A DNA stretch of 64,000 nucleotides from JBCCIM01 sp965263205 (GCA_965263205.1 CBDHHF010000034.1:124001-188000), one strand, 5' to 3'; shown: positions 7,645 to 17,341, numbered from the stretch's first letter. Numbers and translations: made by a program. The notes: generated from the letters alone by a model not told the origin.

Positions 7645-10080
7645 TTACCTGGTCAGGATCAAAGGACGCGTAAATGTTTGCGTTTCAACAACCATCCGGT
7701 AGAAATACATGCCATTGGGTAAGTCACCTGCTGTTACGGAGGCTGTATGATCACCCGGGGCAACAACACCGTCTTGCAGCACCCGCACTTCGCGTCCTAG
7801 TGCATCGAACAACGCGAGGTGTACGTGCTGGGCAGTTGCGACATGGTATGGGATGGTTGCGGTGGTAGTAAACGGCGAAGGATATGCCGGCTTGAGTTGC
7901 ACATCAGCGTGTACCCCATCGGGGTCTTCTGTGCTTGTAATAACGTTGCCCGTCCCGGAGATAATTTCTACTTCAGCCAATACAAGTGTACCGCTACCAA
8001 TTTTTTGAATCCGCACATAGCGCCCACGCGTATTCAAATCGATGGATTCAAACAAGTCCACAGCACTAATCAACTGTGATTGCACCCCCTGCGCATTCAG
8101 GGTAGCTGAGAGGGAGATAGAGGGAAACGGTGTCTCAGAAATGAAAATGAAGAAATTGGATAAGTCTTCCGTGCAACAATCGGAGCGGTTCCAAACGGCC
8201 ACCTCGGAAATGTTGTAAATAGCGCCAAGATCAGCCTCCCACCAGGCTTCTTGTTCCAACTGGGTATCGGTAAACGAAGCGTTCTCCAATGTCCCATCCG
8301 TAATACCATCGCAGGCTTTACCCGCGTTTGAAAACGGTGCACCAACAGATGACTGGGTCACCTGCGCAGACGTCATGCGGCAAAGATTGAGGCCTTGCAG
8401 TGGCTCAGCAAAAGTGAGCGTAAAATCGACGGGCCCTTGCAATACCGTCCCATCAGCAAAAAATACGTTTACTGGTCCGCTGGTCGTATTGGTTGGTACC
8501 GTAACCTGAATTTCCTGATCGGATACGATGTTAAACGCTGCAGCAATCCCACCGGCAAATTCGACGGCTTCTACGTCTGTGAAACCGGCTCCCGTAATAC
8601 GGATCACCGCTGCAGCCTCGGCCCGACTGGGCACAATTTCATCAACGGCAGCAGAAGCTATCACCCGGAATACTTCAGGGGTTGTTGCCATGCCGGCCGC
8701 ATTCCTGATGCGAATACGACCCGTATTCGAGTTCTGGGGCACAGTGGCAATGATACGCGTGGGGCTCACAATATCGACTTCTTTGGATGACCATCCGCCA
8801 AACGATACGTCGAGGATGTTGACAAAATTCTGCCCTGTAATTTCTACAGCAGACCCTCGCGGCCCTTCGCCGGGTGAAAAAGCGAAGATCTGCGGTACCT
8901 TCAGGATTTCAAACGCGCTGCTGCTGCTTCCAATCCCGCCCGGTGAAAGTACTGAAATAACCCCGCTGGTAGCTCCATCAGGAACGGTTGCTGTGATGGA
9001 CTGATCGGATACTACCTCAAAAGAAGCCGGCTGGCCATTGAAAAAAACTTGCTGGGCCCCAGTAAAAAAGTTACCCAGTATCGTTACGGTCCCGCCCACC
9101 GGCCCAATTTCAGGAGAGAAAGACAAAATTTCGGGTGTTTGCGCCGCAGGATTCAAAATGACGATACCTACCTGTTCCGTTGTATGCTGGCGCTCTTCAT
9201 CTCCCACCTGGTCTTCATCAACTGCAATGCGCACTTCACCATCTTCAAACCAGCCATCTTCCCATAAAACAGACCAGCTCCCATTAAACCCATCCATTGC
9301 AGCTTGCGATAACAGCACGAAGCCTTCATCTTCCATATCGTGTGGGTAACTGAACGGCGTACCGTCTTCTATCCCCTCCGTTAAATCGGCGCTCAAAAAG
9401 GCCTGCAGGTTGAATCCGTTGGTACGCCCTATTCCCGACTCAAAAACGATGTAGCCAACCGACTCAGCATTACGCTCCACATCTGGATCTTCACCAACGT
9501 GCTTGCCCATAAAAAGAGAAATCGGGCCAGGTGGCGATGAGACCAGTAGACCATGCGAGAAGAAAACAGACCAACGGGGGTCATTAAAGGTCATTACCTG
9601 CCCGAGCACTACAGGGTTACTGTATTGTTGTTTGTAGCCTACGGAGGTTGCCGTCCAGGAAGCTGTATGGGCCGTGATGTCAGATGTAAAGCGGCCGGCT
9701 TCCATCTGGACGCCATCTTCAACCGCTGTATATACGCCTGCTTCGACCACGAGATAATGCACCGTATAGTCTTCCAGCGTAGCACCCGATGGATTTTGAA
9801 CCATTACCTCAAAGCTGCTGCCGGCTGCGTTGCGGACGCGCGTGACGGCCGGCGCATCTTCCCCCGTATAAGCCACGGTTGCAATGACAACCATCTCTTC
9901 ATAAGAGAAGGGCAAGTTAACGGTCTGCCATGTACTCCCCACGTCTTCGAGGTTACCTGCAACCATTTGTGGGCCTGGCATGACGGTGTACATGTTCGCT
10001 CCTCCATGTACAGCCACAGGCATACAACAGATCAACCAAAACAGTGCAAATAGCAGCTTATTTTTGCCAGGAAGCATCAT
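7645..10080 (-). CDS. Large secreted surface protein: TIG repeats, discoidin-like domain and T9SS sorting tail
   Basis: The 811-residue protein has a signal peptide (ends around VAVHG). The N-terminal 290 residues consist of two related beta-rich segments resembling H-type lectin folds (WQTVNLPFSYEEMVVIATVAY; GFVLLSQAAMDGFNGSW). Three IPT/TIG Ig-like domains follow from about 315 to 555, each opening with a F-S/P-x-x-G-P-x-G-x-x-V-T-I-x-G pattern. Residues about 575-700 resemble an F5/8 type C (discoidin) carbohydrate-binding domain (SQVTQSSVGAPFSNAGKACDG, WWEADLGAIYNISEVAVWNR). The last 80 residues are a Por/type IX sorting domain (PSPFTTTATIPYHV, FDALGREVRVL, LPNGMYFYRM). It is likely exported through T9SS and held on the cell surface, binding glycans. 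Confidence 0.85.
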   Translation of the reverse strand: MMLPGKNKLLFALFWLICCMPVAVHGGANMYTVMPGPQMVAGNLEDVGSTWQTVNLPFSYEEMVVIATVAYTGEDAPAVTRVRNAAGSSFEVMVQNPSGATLEDYTVHYLVVEAGVYTAVEDGVQMEAGRFTSDITAHTASWTATSVGYKQQYSNPVVLGQVMTFNDPRWSVFFSHGLLVSSPPGPISLFMGKHVGEDPDVERNAESVGYIVFESGIGRTNGFNLQAFLSADLTEGIEDGTPFSYPHDMEDEGFVLLSQAAMDGFNGSWSVLWEDGWFEDGEVRIAVDEDQVGDEERQHTTEQVGIVILNPAAQTPEILSFSPEIGPVGGTVTILGNFFTGAQQVFFNGQPASFEVVSDQSITATVPDGATSGVISVLSPGGIGSSSSAFEILKVPQIFAFSPGEGPRGSAVEITGQNFVNILDVSFGGWSSKEVDIVSPTRIIATVPQNSNTGRIRIRNAAGMATTPEVFRVIASAAVDEIVPSRAEAAAVIRITGAGFTDVEAVEFAGGIAAAFNIVSDQEIQVTVPTNTTSGPVNVFFADGTVLQGPVDFTLTFAEPLQGLNLCRMTSAQVTQSSVGAPFSNAGKACDGITDGTLENASFTDTQLEQEAWWEADLGAIYNISEVAVWNRSDCCTEDLSNFFIFISETPFPSISLSATLNAQGVQSQLISAVDLFESIDLNTRGRYVRIQKIGSGTLVLAEVEIISGTGNVITSTEDPDGVHADVQLKPAYPSPFTTTATIPYHVATAQHVHLALFDALGREVRVLQDGVVAPGDHTASVTAGDLPNGMYFYRMVVETQTFTRPLILTR

Positions 10081-10850
10081 TGAGCGTTAAATTGTTTCAC
10101 CGCCAACTCGTGAAGAAACGTAGCGTGAACAACGAGCGAAAAAACTGAGGAATGGGGTACTGTTTAGTCACGCGACACATGCGCCTGAAATTACCGACAA
10201 TCATGCTATCGCATAACCAGGAATTGGCGCATTGGGTACGGAGAAATGGCGCAATGGGGCCAGACCTTTAGCTTGAGCCGTGTGGCGGCAAAAGAGGAGA
10301 GGGACGCCGAAAAAACAGGTTGGCGAACGAAGAAGTGATGCAGCGCACTGGCGGTCCCCTTGCTGTACCAAATATGGGAGACTGCAGCTATAGTTTGATG
10401 TGTACCCTGAACTCTATGGCTACTCCCAAGAGAATGAGACATGAGCGATACGGCCTGAGGACCGCCAGCGCGCTGGTAACGCCATCCAGACTGCCAGTAC
10501 GTGCCAGGGCCACATCAAGCACCCGGGCATCGACAGCCGGCTGGGATTTTAGCCGGCAGGTTTGATAACCTGCTGACTTTTTAAGCTGTTCGTCACACTC
10601 GTTTTCTGGCCCGGATTTGAATACGGAAGAAGGTTAGGGCATTTTTTTAGGGATTGCTTTATTTAGGCAAAACCCAACGACTGGATCAATGTTTGCAGAT
10701 TCGACTGGCGGTACTGACTAGCCGTACTGCATTACAACCAGAAGGATATGGCTGTAAAAGTTGAGTCAATAGATTACCCGGCCCGCAACGTACGCCACGT
10801 GCTGATCGGTTTCGGATAAGAATTTGGCCAGTAGCTTATGACGCGTTGCG
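10081..10850. other. Non-coding stretch of about 770 bp
   Basis: No convincing reading frame is present; the short frames here lack domain or codon character. The stretch separates the start of the TIG-domain gene from the end of the small gene at 10851. The only clear structure is the terminator-like hairpin at 10556-10582 and a few GCCGGC palindromes just before it. Confidence 0.5.
10556..10582 (+). terminator. Orphan terminator-like hairpin
   Basis: GCAGGTT (10556-10562), loop TGAT, and AACCTGC (10567-10573) form a perfect 7-bp stem, followed by TGACTTTTT on the plus strand. No recognised plus-strand gene lies upstream, so it may end a small RNA or a decayed gene in 10100-10550. Confidence 0.5.
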
Positions 10851-11108
10851 TTAAAAGGCGTCAATGCGAGCGAGCGCATTATCGTAATCGTTCAGATGCT
10901 GATCATCGATCAATTCGCGTAGCATCATGAAGTGTGCGTGCGTCACTTCACGCTCTGCCTGCTCATCGAGCCATTCACGCTCGAGTAAAGGCAACAGAGA
11001 CACGTCGTATTCTGCTTCAAAAAAACGCAATAACTGTAAGGCAGCAGGCTCAGATGATGTCCCCTGATACCCTGCATCTTGTAAAAAACGAACAATCTTA
11101 TCGTTCAT
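10851..11108 (-). CDS. Small acidic protein of unknown function
   Basis: An 85-residue soluble protein starting MNDKIVRFLQDAG, rich in Glu, Asp and Leu, with predicted helices and no membrane segment or cysteines. I do not recognise a family. The ATG at 11108 is favoured over upstream in-frame starts because the residues before it lack coding character and the upstream frame would run 130 bp into the leader region of the divergent PQQ gene. The gene is divergent from the large surface protein at 11266, with 157 bp between the two starts holding the promoters of both. Confidence 0.6.
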   Translation of the reverse strand: MNDKIVRFLQDAGYQGTSSEPAALQLLRFFEAEYDVSLLPLLEREWLDEQAEREVTHAHFMMLRELIDDQHLNDYDNALARIDAF

Positions 11109-11265
11109 AGCTGCTTTATCGCTTTTCGTCCAAATATGGTCTTTTTTCGTTATCGGTTCATCACGAATAATGCTAAAGAATAAACCCGCAGCCCAGTGCC
11201 CCTGCAATGATTTTAGGGTACACACGTCGGAAGTAATCAACTACCGCCTTTCTAAGGATTCCTCC

Positions 11266-14031
11266 GTGAAAAATACATTTCCACGCATTCTCTCAGGGCT
11301 GCTTTTATTGATTGCCCTGTCACTTGCACCCGCCACTGCCTGGTCCCAGAATCCCTGGCCAATGTTTCGGCAGAATGTGTTTCATACTGGCTACACCAAT
11401 TTTACTGGTCCTATTGCGCCCGATATCGCGTGGCAGTACAACACAACGGGGTTTACCTATTCATCACCCATTGTAACCAACAACAGGGTGTACATTGCTT
11501 CGGAAAACGAGCTGGTTGCGCTCGACCTGGATGGTGAAGAGCTCTGGGCGTTTACATTCAACAACCTGGACACACCGCCGGCCGTAGAAATTTCGGGTAT
11601 CGTGTCAACACCAGCCGTAGACGCCGCCGGCAACATCTACATCGGTTCGCTCGATAACAACCTGTATTCAATTGCACCAAACGGCACACTACGCTGGACG
11701 TTGGATACCGGCGATCAGATCTTTGCATCCCCTACCATTGGCCCGGACGGGACCATCATTATTGGTTCAAGATCGGGCGACTTGTTTGCTGTAAACCAGG
11801 ATGGCAGCATACGATGGGTAGCAGCCACGCAGGGTGAGATTCTCTCCTCAGCAGCAATCGGACCCGATGGGGCTGTATACGTAGGCACAACCGATAACAG
11901 GCTGTATGCCTTGAACGGCGCAACAGGTGCCACGCTCTGGCCCCCGTTTGCAACCCAGGGTGAAATTGTCTCATCGCCGGCGATCGGCAATGGCAACGTC
12001 TATTTTGGCTCGCTCGATAACAACGTGTATGCGGTTGAGACAGCAACAGGGCGGGCTGCATGGGCCGCACCATTCGGAACTGCTGCGGAGATTGTGTCTT
12101 CACCAGCGGTTGGACAAGACGGCACCGTGTATATCGGTTCTTTTGACCGCAGATTATACGCAATCAACGGTGCCACGGGTACGGCCAAGTGGCAATCTCC
12201 ACTGATAACAAACTCACTGATTGCAGCTTCGCCTGCCATCGACGGGTTTGGCTACATTTATATTACCTCGCTTGATGGCTCACTGTATGTCTTGAGCGAC
12301 GCCACCAGCCGCTTCGATCTACTGTGGAGTTTCCCGACAGGCAACCCAATCTGGTCTTCGCCGTCCATTGGCGCTGACAGCAGAGTGTACATTGCGGCCA
12401 CAGGCTCGTTAAGTCAGCCAGGCCGGCTCTACGCTATTGGCCAGGCTAACTATAGCATTACGTTTGCTGCACAGCTACTCGCCGGCCAGGATGCTCCGTT
12501 TAGCGTTGCAGTTACTGGCGCGCCGGTTGCCGCAAACGGTACACTCTTTTACCGGCCAGCCGGTGCAGCTGCTTTCTCCGAATTACCATTTAATGGCAGC
12601 GCAATTATTCCGGGCACCGCTATCACGGGGGCCGGCCTCGAATATTACATCACAGGGGCCCAGGGTACATTTCCGGCTGAGTCTCCGCAAAACAACCCGG
12701 CTTCCAAGCCTGTTTTCATCAACAGCGATACGGCACCCGACAATTTCTTGCCGCGCATTCACCGCATGATTTCGGTGCCTTACGACCTTACAGAATCGTC
12801 GATTCTTGAAGTGTTGGAAGATGATTTCCAGGCCTATGGTCCACAAACCTGGCGTCTACACCGCTGGAATGGCAGCAGCTACGTGGAATACCCAACCTTG
12901 AACGATCGGTTTGAACCCGGCACAGCTTTTTTTCTGGTGACAGCCAGTGGTGATCCATTCACTGTGGCATCGGGTTGGTCCGTTGATACGTCACAACCGT
13001 ATGCCATCGACCTGAACCCGGGATGGAATCAGATTGGTAACCCCTTTGGATTTCCCGTTCCCTGGAATCGCGTGATTCGCAACACGTCCATCGTAAATGC
13101 CATCGCCTTTTTTGACGGTGCACAAATGGTACAGCAACCTGACGATCTAACGGTACTGATGCCGTGGGAGGGTTACTTCGTACACAATGACTCGGATGAA
13201 GTTGTCACTATTTTGATCAGACCGGAAGCGGTACAGGTTGAGACAGAAATTCCTGTTGATGAAGCTGAGAAAGGTGGCCCAGCCACCAGCACTATGCGCA
13301 TGCAACTGACAGCGTCGGTGCCGGCTCGCGGGTATATCGACTCACAGAACTGGATCGGTTTTGATGCAGCGCCGGCGACAAAGAGCATGCTTGAAGCTCC
13401 GCCTTTTGGCGACCATGTGCGGCTTTCTTTGATGAAAGATGCTGAAAAACACGCCATACATCTGCAAACAGAAACCGGCGCCGGCGCCCAATGGCCGTTG
13501 CTCCTCACAACATCAGACGAAGCGGTAATCACCAACAACCTGCCTGTCTCAATCGCAGCAACCACACACGAGGGAGCTTCAGAAGGGTATGCGATGGTCT
13601 TGATCGATGAAGATTATGGCTACGCGCGACGGGTAATTGACGATGAGGTTTGGGTAGACTGGGGTGACCAACTCGCTGCGCGCCAGTTCACGCTTGTCAC
13701 AGGGTCTACAGACTATATTGATTCGATACTTAATGACATACCCGTTGCACCCGCAACGTCTGGCCTGGATCAGAATTATCCGAATCCGTTTAAGCAGGCT
13801 ACAAGCATTAGCTACCAATTGGAGCAGCGTGCAGCCGTCACGCTAACGGTTTATAACCTCCTCGGCCAGGAAGTACAGCACCTGGTAGATGAAGTCCAGC
13901 AACCAGGGCAGCATAGAGTGCGCTGGGATGGCACAGATTTGGCCGGCCAACGGGTGCCTAGCGGGATGTATATGTATAGGCTGCAAGCCGGCGCTTTCTC
14001 CGCCACGGGCAAAATGGCCCTCGTTCGCTAA
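11266..14031 (+). CDS. Secreted PQQ-type beta-propeller protein with T9SS sorting tail
   Basis: The likely start is the GTG at 11266, preceded by AAGGA; it opens a signal peptide ending at TAWSQ and gives 921 residues. Residues about 25-400 hold at least eight repeats of the PQQ/quinoprotein type, each with a variant of SSPAIGxDGxVYIGSxDxxLYALN and a following tryptophan. Such propellers in secreted proteins are usually binding scaffolds and not enzymes. A middle region of about 400 residues (RMISVPYDLTESSILEVL and later blocks) is of unknown fold. The last 85 residues form a FlgD-like Por sorting domain (NYPNPFKQATSISYQL, YNLLGQEVQHL, VPSGMYMYRLQAG). It is expected on the cell surface. Confidence 0.87.
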   Translation: MKNTFPRILSGLLLLIALSLAPATAWSQNPWPMFRQNVFHTGYTNFTGPIAPDIAWQYNTTGFTYSSPIVTNNRVYIASENELVALDLDGEELWAFTFNNLDTPPAVEISGIVSTPAVDAAGNIYIGSLDNNLYSIAPNGTLRWTLDTGDQIFASPTIGPDGTIIIGSRSGDLFAVNQDGSIRWVAATQGEILSSAAIGPDGAVYVGTTDNRLYALNGATGATLWPPFATQGEIVSSPAIGNGNVYFGSLDNNVYAVETATGRAAWAAPFGTAAEIVSSPAVGQDGTVYIGSFDRRLYAINGATGTAKWQSPLITNSLIAASPAIDGFGYIYITSLDGSLYVLSDATSRFDLLWSFPTGNPIWSSPSIGADSRVYIAATGSLSQPGRLYAIGQANYSITFAAQLLAGQDAPFSVAVTGAPVAANGTLFYRPAGAAAFSELPFNGSAIIPGTAITGAGLEYYITGAQGTFPAESPQNNPASKPVFINSDTAPDNFLPRIHRMISVPYDLTESSILEVLEDDFQAYGPQTWRLHRWNGSSYVEYPTLNDRFEPGTAFFLVTASGDPFTVASGWSVDTSQPYAIDLNPGWNQIGNPFGFPVPWNRVIRNTSIVNAIAFFDGAQMVQQPDDLTVLMPWEGYFVHNDSDEVVTILIRPEAVQVETEIPVDEAEKGGPATSTMRMQLTASVPARGYIDSQNWIGFDAAPATKSMLEAPPFGDHVRLSLMKDAEKHAIHLQTETGAGAQWPLLLTTSDEAVITNNLPVSIAATTHEGASEGYAMVLIDEDYGYARRVIDDEVWVDWGDQLAARQFTLVTGSTDYIDSILNDIPVAPATSGLDQNYPNPFKQATSISYQLEQRAAVTLTVYNLLGQEVQHLVDEVQQPGQHRVRWDGTDLAGQRVPSGMYMYRLQAGAFSATGKMALVR

Positions 14032-14051
14032 TGGTATTCGTGCCTGATGGC

Positions 14052-14129
14052 ATAAGGCCAAAAACCTTCAGCCTGTAACTTGCAACGTTCAACAGTAAAC
14101 ACAGTAATCCGAAAGGATTGATGAGTTGA
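14052..14129 (+). repeat. Heptad-plus-hairpin leader element, copy 1
   Basis: Starts ATAAGGCCAAAAACCTT and runs through heptads of the form AACYTKY (AACCTTC, AGCCTGT, AACTTGC, AACGTTC), then an imperfect hairpin: TAAACACAGTAATCC (14096-14110), loop GAAA, GGATTGATGAGTTGA (14115-14129). It begins 20 bp after the PQQ gene stop and ends 51 bp before the DUF6588 start. Related copies: 36260, 42028 and 63394. Confidence 0.75.
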
Positions 14130-14180
14130 CACTTGGTATATCTTTATAATAATTATCTATTTCTGATTGTATTCCACGCT

Positions 14181-15215
14181 ATGAAGAGATCAGCCTGGTT
14201 GGCTATACTTTCCCTTTTCCTTGCAGTGCCAGCCCACGCCCAGGACCTGAATGAAACGCTGAGCCAGGTAGGTGAGGCGTATGCACGCGCGTACGTAGAT
14301 CCACTTGCGGAAGCATTGGGTGCCGACTTGAACACGGGACTGTTTCACACGGCTGGCGTGAGCAGGAAGGTATTCGGCATCAACGTGTATGTCGGCGTCA
14401 AAGCTTCTGCGGCGCTACTGAACAATACACACAAAACATTCAACCTGGAGTACACAGGTACCGTCCCACTCGATGTTGAACTGGCCGGACAAACCATCAC
14501 GCTGGATGTGCCGGCTACCTTTACGGTAGAAAACGCCCCCAGCATCTTTGGCCGAACGGAAGATGGTCAGGCGTTTGTATCCGTAGATCACGACACTACC
14601 ATATCCACCCTGGGCCTCACGCTCCCTGTGTCGTTCGACTCAACGCTTACCCCACAGAACACCATCGGCGGCGTAATCGAAACCAGCGTAGCACCTTTTG
14701 TTGTCCCTCAAATTGGACTCGGCACTGTGTTTGGCACCGACATCATGATCCGCTGGCTGCCACAGCTTTCCATTGATGAAGTTGGGGCCATGGAGTTGTT
14801 TGGGTTTGGTGTACGGCATAACTTGAACCAGTATCTCCCAAGATTACCCGTCGATGTATCAATCCAGGCAGCCTGGCAAAACATCCGCGCCGAAGACGAC
14901 GCCGGCAGCGAGGTCATGGATGCGCGAACATTTGCCGTGAACCTCGCCGTAAGCAAACGGATTGGTGTTCTCACCGTTTACGGCGGCCTGCAAACAGAGC
15001 GATCAGACGTAAGCTTCAGCTATGTGTTTGATGTCGATGACGTAGACCCAGATCTTGATGTTGATCCCATTGATGTAAACTTTACATTGCGCAATACGGG
15101 GCAGACACGCGGCATTTTTGGCTTTGGCCTCAAGCTCGGCCCTGTTGTCTGGAATGCAGATGTAAGTACGGGACAATTCACCGTGGTATCAGCCGGCTTT
15201 GGGTTCGCCTTTTAA
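14181..15215 (+). CDS. DUF6588-like outer-membrane/periplasmic protein
   Basis: The 344-residue product starts MKRSAWLAILSLFLAVPAHAQ, a clear signal peptide; the ATG at 14181 is used because residues upstream of it are not part of the signal. It contains GADLNTGLFHTAGVSRKVFGINVYVGVK near the start of the mature protein and many amphipathic beta strands through to a C-terminal aromatic end (VSAGFGFAF), which fits a membrane barrel or barrel-like protein. I recognise the pattern as the Bacteroidota family called DUF6588, of unknown function. The 3' end overlaps the convergent oxidoreductase gene by 27 bp. A repeat leader lies just upstream. Confidence 0.75.
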   Translation: MKRSAWLAILSLFLAVPAHAQDLNETLSQVGEAYARAYVDPLAEALGADLNTGLFHTAGVSRKVFGINVYVGVKASAALLNNTHKTFNLEYTGTVPLDVELAGQTITLDVPATFTVENAPSIFGRTEDGQAFVSVDHDTTISTLGLTLPVSFDSTLTPQNTIGGVIETSVAPFVVPQIGLGTVFGTDIMIRWLPQLSIDEVGAMELFGFGVRHNLNQYLPRLPVDVSIQAAWQNIRAEDDAGSEVMDARTFAVNLAVSKRIGVLTVYGGLQTERSDVSFSYVFDVDDVDPDLDVDPIDVNFTLRNTGQTRGIFGFGLKLGPVVWNADVSTGQFTVVSAGFGFAF

Positions 15216-16076
15216 TCCAAAGTACTGGATCACACCCGATATATCCTGACCGCCCAATCCCTCACGGGCAGCTGCTTCGAACACATCTTGGACGCCTGCC
15301 ATCAATGGGGTCGATATCCCAATGCCCGCGCCCAATCCGGTGCAATACCGCACATCTTTTGCGACCAAATCGATTGGAAAATTAGGAGCAAAACTGTCGC
15401 CCAACATCATCTGGCCTACGCGTTGTGCAACGGGGCTTGTGATAGGCAGTGCGTTCAACAGCGCTACCGCTGCGTCTTTGTGGATGCCGGCACCATCCAG
15501 TAGTGTCAACATCTCACCAAGTGCAGCTACTTGATTGGCAAAGAGGGCGTTCACCGCGAGCTTCATCGTCATACCCGCCCCGTTAGCGCCTACGTGGTGA
15601 ATTTGCGCACCCATGACCTCCAGTACGCTACGCACAGCCTCCAGCACGGCCCCGTCTCCCCCAACCAGATACGTCAGCTGGCCGGCTTCAGCATGGGGCC
15701 GCGTGCCGACTACAGGCGCATCAAGAAACGCAATCCCCTTCTGCTGCAATGCACCGCCAAGAATGTTCACGTATCCCGGCGTCAGTGTACTCGAGGTTAC
15801 CGCCACCGCGCCTGTGTTGATGCCCGCAAGAATACCCGTTTCTTGATCCATCCAGACCGCCATGGACGCTTCGTCATCCGTCAGCATGGTCATTACAAGC
15901 TCAGCCGTTGCGGCTGCTTCTTTTGGTGAATGCGCTACACTTGCACCTTGTGCTGCCAGTGCTTCGCGTGGTCCTTCGGATCGGTTGTATACGGTAACCT
16001 TGTAGCCGGCATCCAATAAACGGGTAGCCATGCGCGATCCCATGGCACCAAGTCCTATAAACGCTATGTTTGTCAT
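15189..16076 (-). CDS. NAD(P)-dependent beta-hydroxyacid dehydrogenase (HIBADH/GlxR family)
   Basis: The 295-residue enzyme begins MTNIAFIGLGAMGSRMA, the Rossmann GxGxMG nucleotide-binding motif. The family substrate motif appears as DAPVVGTRPHA (usually DAPVSGG) and the catalytic lysine as GAGMTMKLAVNAL near residue 170. Relatives reduce tartronate semialdehyde, succinic semialdehyde or 3-hydroxyisobutyrate. The D-A-P-V-V-G-T variant suggests a different substrate from classical 3-hydroxyisobutyrate dehydrogenase. Its last codons overlap the converging DUF6588 gene. Confidence 0.9.
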   Translation of the reverse strand: MTNIAFIGLGAMGSRMATRLLDAGYKVTVYNRSEGPREALAAQGASVAHSPKEAAATAELVMTMLTDDEASMAVWMDQETGILAGINTGAVAVTSSTLTPGYVNILGGALQQKGIAFLDAPVVGTRPHAEAGQLTYLVGGDGAVLEAVRSVLEVMGAQIHHVGANGAGMTMKLAVNALFANQVAALGEMLTLLDGAGIHKDAAVALLNALPITSPVAQRVGQMMLGDSFAPNFPIDLVAKDVRYCTGLGAGIGISTPLMAGVQDVFEAAAREGLGGQDISGVIQYFGLKGEPKAG

Positions 16077-16169
16077 GTTCAGAGTTTTTTAGTCGGGCTA
16101 CCCCGTTGGGTAGCAATAAAGAACACGACAAATCTAGCACTATCACCCGAGGCAGCGCCTTATCATTTG

Positions 16170-16772
16170 TTAAGAAGCCGTTTCCAGAATAGATCTGCGC
16201 AGACGGGACAAGGATACTTCAGTGATCCCCAGGTAACTGGCGATATGATACTGCGGGATGCGTTGCACCAAATCAGGATGCTGTGCTACAAAATCCTGAT
16301 ACCGTTCGCGTGCATTCTGTTGGAGCATGCTCCGCATGCGGAGTTCTTTGCGCATGAGCAACTGCTCAGCGAACGTGCGTCCGAGGCGCTCAAACATGGG
16401 ATCTAGTGTAAACAGGTCTACAAACTTGCGGTAGTCGCACACAAGCAGGCGGGTTGTCTCAATAGCTTGCACACCATAAATCACAGGCAGATCAAGCATC
16501 GAAGAGGCGAGTGGGCCGGCAAACGTATTTTCAGCGATGAATGCCTTATTTGCTTCACCCCCTTCCCCATCGACATAGTAAAAACGAAGCAACCCATGCG
16601 TGACAAATAACAACTCGTATACTTTGTCACCAGGTAGTAGCAAATGGCTGCCGGCAGCCACTTCGCGTGATGCAAACAATGCAGCAAGTTGCTGCCATTG
16701 GGCATCATCGAGATCAGACATCTGCGATACAGTTGCCCGGAGTTGCTGGAGTTCTTCGTTGTACGAGTCCAC
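16170..16772 (-). CDS. Crp/Fnr-family transcriptional regulator
   Basis: The 200-residue protein starts at a GTG (16772). Residues about 25-115 form a cyclic-nucleotide-binding-like beta roll (EVAAGSHLLLPGDKVYELLFV, THGLLRFYYVDGEGGE), and residues 150-195 a short winged helix (RIPQYHIASYLGITEVSLSRLRR). The exact cAMP-contact residues of Crp are not evident, as in the many Bacteroidota regulators of this type, so its ligand is unknown. It is transcribed in the same direction as the oxidoreductase 93 bp downstream. Immediately upstream (16773-18005) is the repeat-rich non-coding stretch, so its promoter is bordered by 14-bp tandem repeats. Confidence 0.9.
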   Translation of the reverse strand: MDSYNEELQQLRATVSQMSDLDDAQWQQLAALFASREVAAGSHLLLPGDKVYELLFVTHGLLRFYYVDGEGGEANKAFIAENTFAGPLASSMLDLPVIYGVQAIETTRLLVCDYRKFVDLFTLDPMFERLGRTFAEQLLMRKELRMRSMLQQNARERYQDFVAQHPDLVQRIPQYHIASYLGITEVSLSRLRRSILETAS

Positions 16773-16830
16773 GGTGGTGTTAAGCTGGTTGCATTATGGT
16801 ATGAATGCAAGAGCCCAAGAGATGTTCAGA

Positions 16831-16928
16831 TTTTCGAATGCCGATTTTCGAATGCCGATTTTCGAATGCCGATTTTCGAATGCCGATCTTCGAATGCCGA
16901 TCTTCGAATGCCGATCTTCGAATGCCGA
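16831..16928 (+). repeat. Seven tandem copies of a 14-bp repeat
   Basis: Exactly seven adjacent units: four of TTTTCGAATGCCGA then three of TCTTCGAATGCCGA, 98 bp in all. The units end 59 bp upstream of the GTG start of the Crp/Fnr gene, counted from 16831. There are no unique spacers, so it is not a CRISPR. Confidence 0.92.
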
Positions 16929-16954
16929 TTGATCGCATATCATCACCGTCATGC
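16917..16954 (+). repeat. Left 38-bp direct repeat flanking the 807-bp element
   Basis: Identical at 36 of 38 positions to 17817-17854, exactly 900 bp away and in the same orientation. Its first bases are the last 14-bp repeat unit and it ends 9 bp before the left terminal inverted repeat. The pair could reflect a segmental duplication or recombination around the element. Confidence 0.85.
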
Positions 16955-17226
16955 TCAACTCGATTCTGTCTCTATATCACAAATAAACAGCCTGTCATCC
17001 TGGACTTGATTCAGGATCCAGATATCTTTAAAAGGGCTAATTTACCCAATCGTTCTCTGGACACTGGATCAAGTCGCATAGGCGTCAAAGACATCCAACA
17101 CATAGATATTTAATAAAGTAGATGCTCAAATACGTTTTTGTGCCAATACTGTAAGCTACATCGTGCGCAATGCAACAAGGATATGAGGCATCGCCTTATA
17201 CCTGCTAGCGAGCGCGCGTGGGCAAT

Positions 17227-17341
17227 CCCATCAAATGTGCGGCGCGGTGTGCAGGCGGCTTTTATCGAAGCGTTTTCCCGGACGAAGTTCGGGATGGACT
17301 TGTGCGACCTGGGATAAAAGCGTGCGCTTTTATTTGATGGG
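17227..17341 (+). repeat. Palindromic arm 1, nested stems
   Basis: A 115-bp unit bounded by CCCATCAAAT and ATTTGATGGG. Inside, GCTTTTATC (17258-17266) pairs with GATAAAAGC (17313-17321), and CCCGGAC (17277-17283), loop GAA, pairs with GTTCGGG (17287-17293). A further stem, ATAAAAGC with GCTTTTAT, lies near the right end. It aligns over its full length with the reverse complement of arm 2. Confidence 0.8.

Noticed and set aside
10206..10442. 78-residue minus-strand frame in the 770-bp gap
   Set aside because: No ribosome site, no family and amino-acid composition unlike the neighbours.
16831..16928. CRISPR array
   Set aside because: Units are strictly tandem with no spacers, and no cas genes are nearby.
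16600..17113. Open frames across the 14-bp repeats with a peptide of period 14 (FRMPIFECRFSNAD)
   Set aside because: The peptide pattern is produced by the 14-bp DNA repeat in any frame; no independent coding signal.
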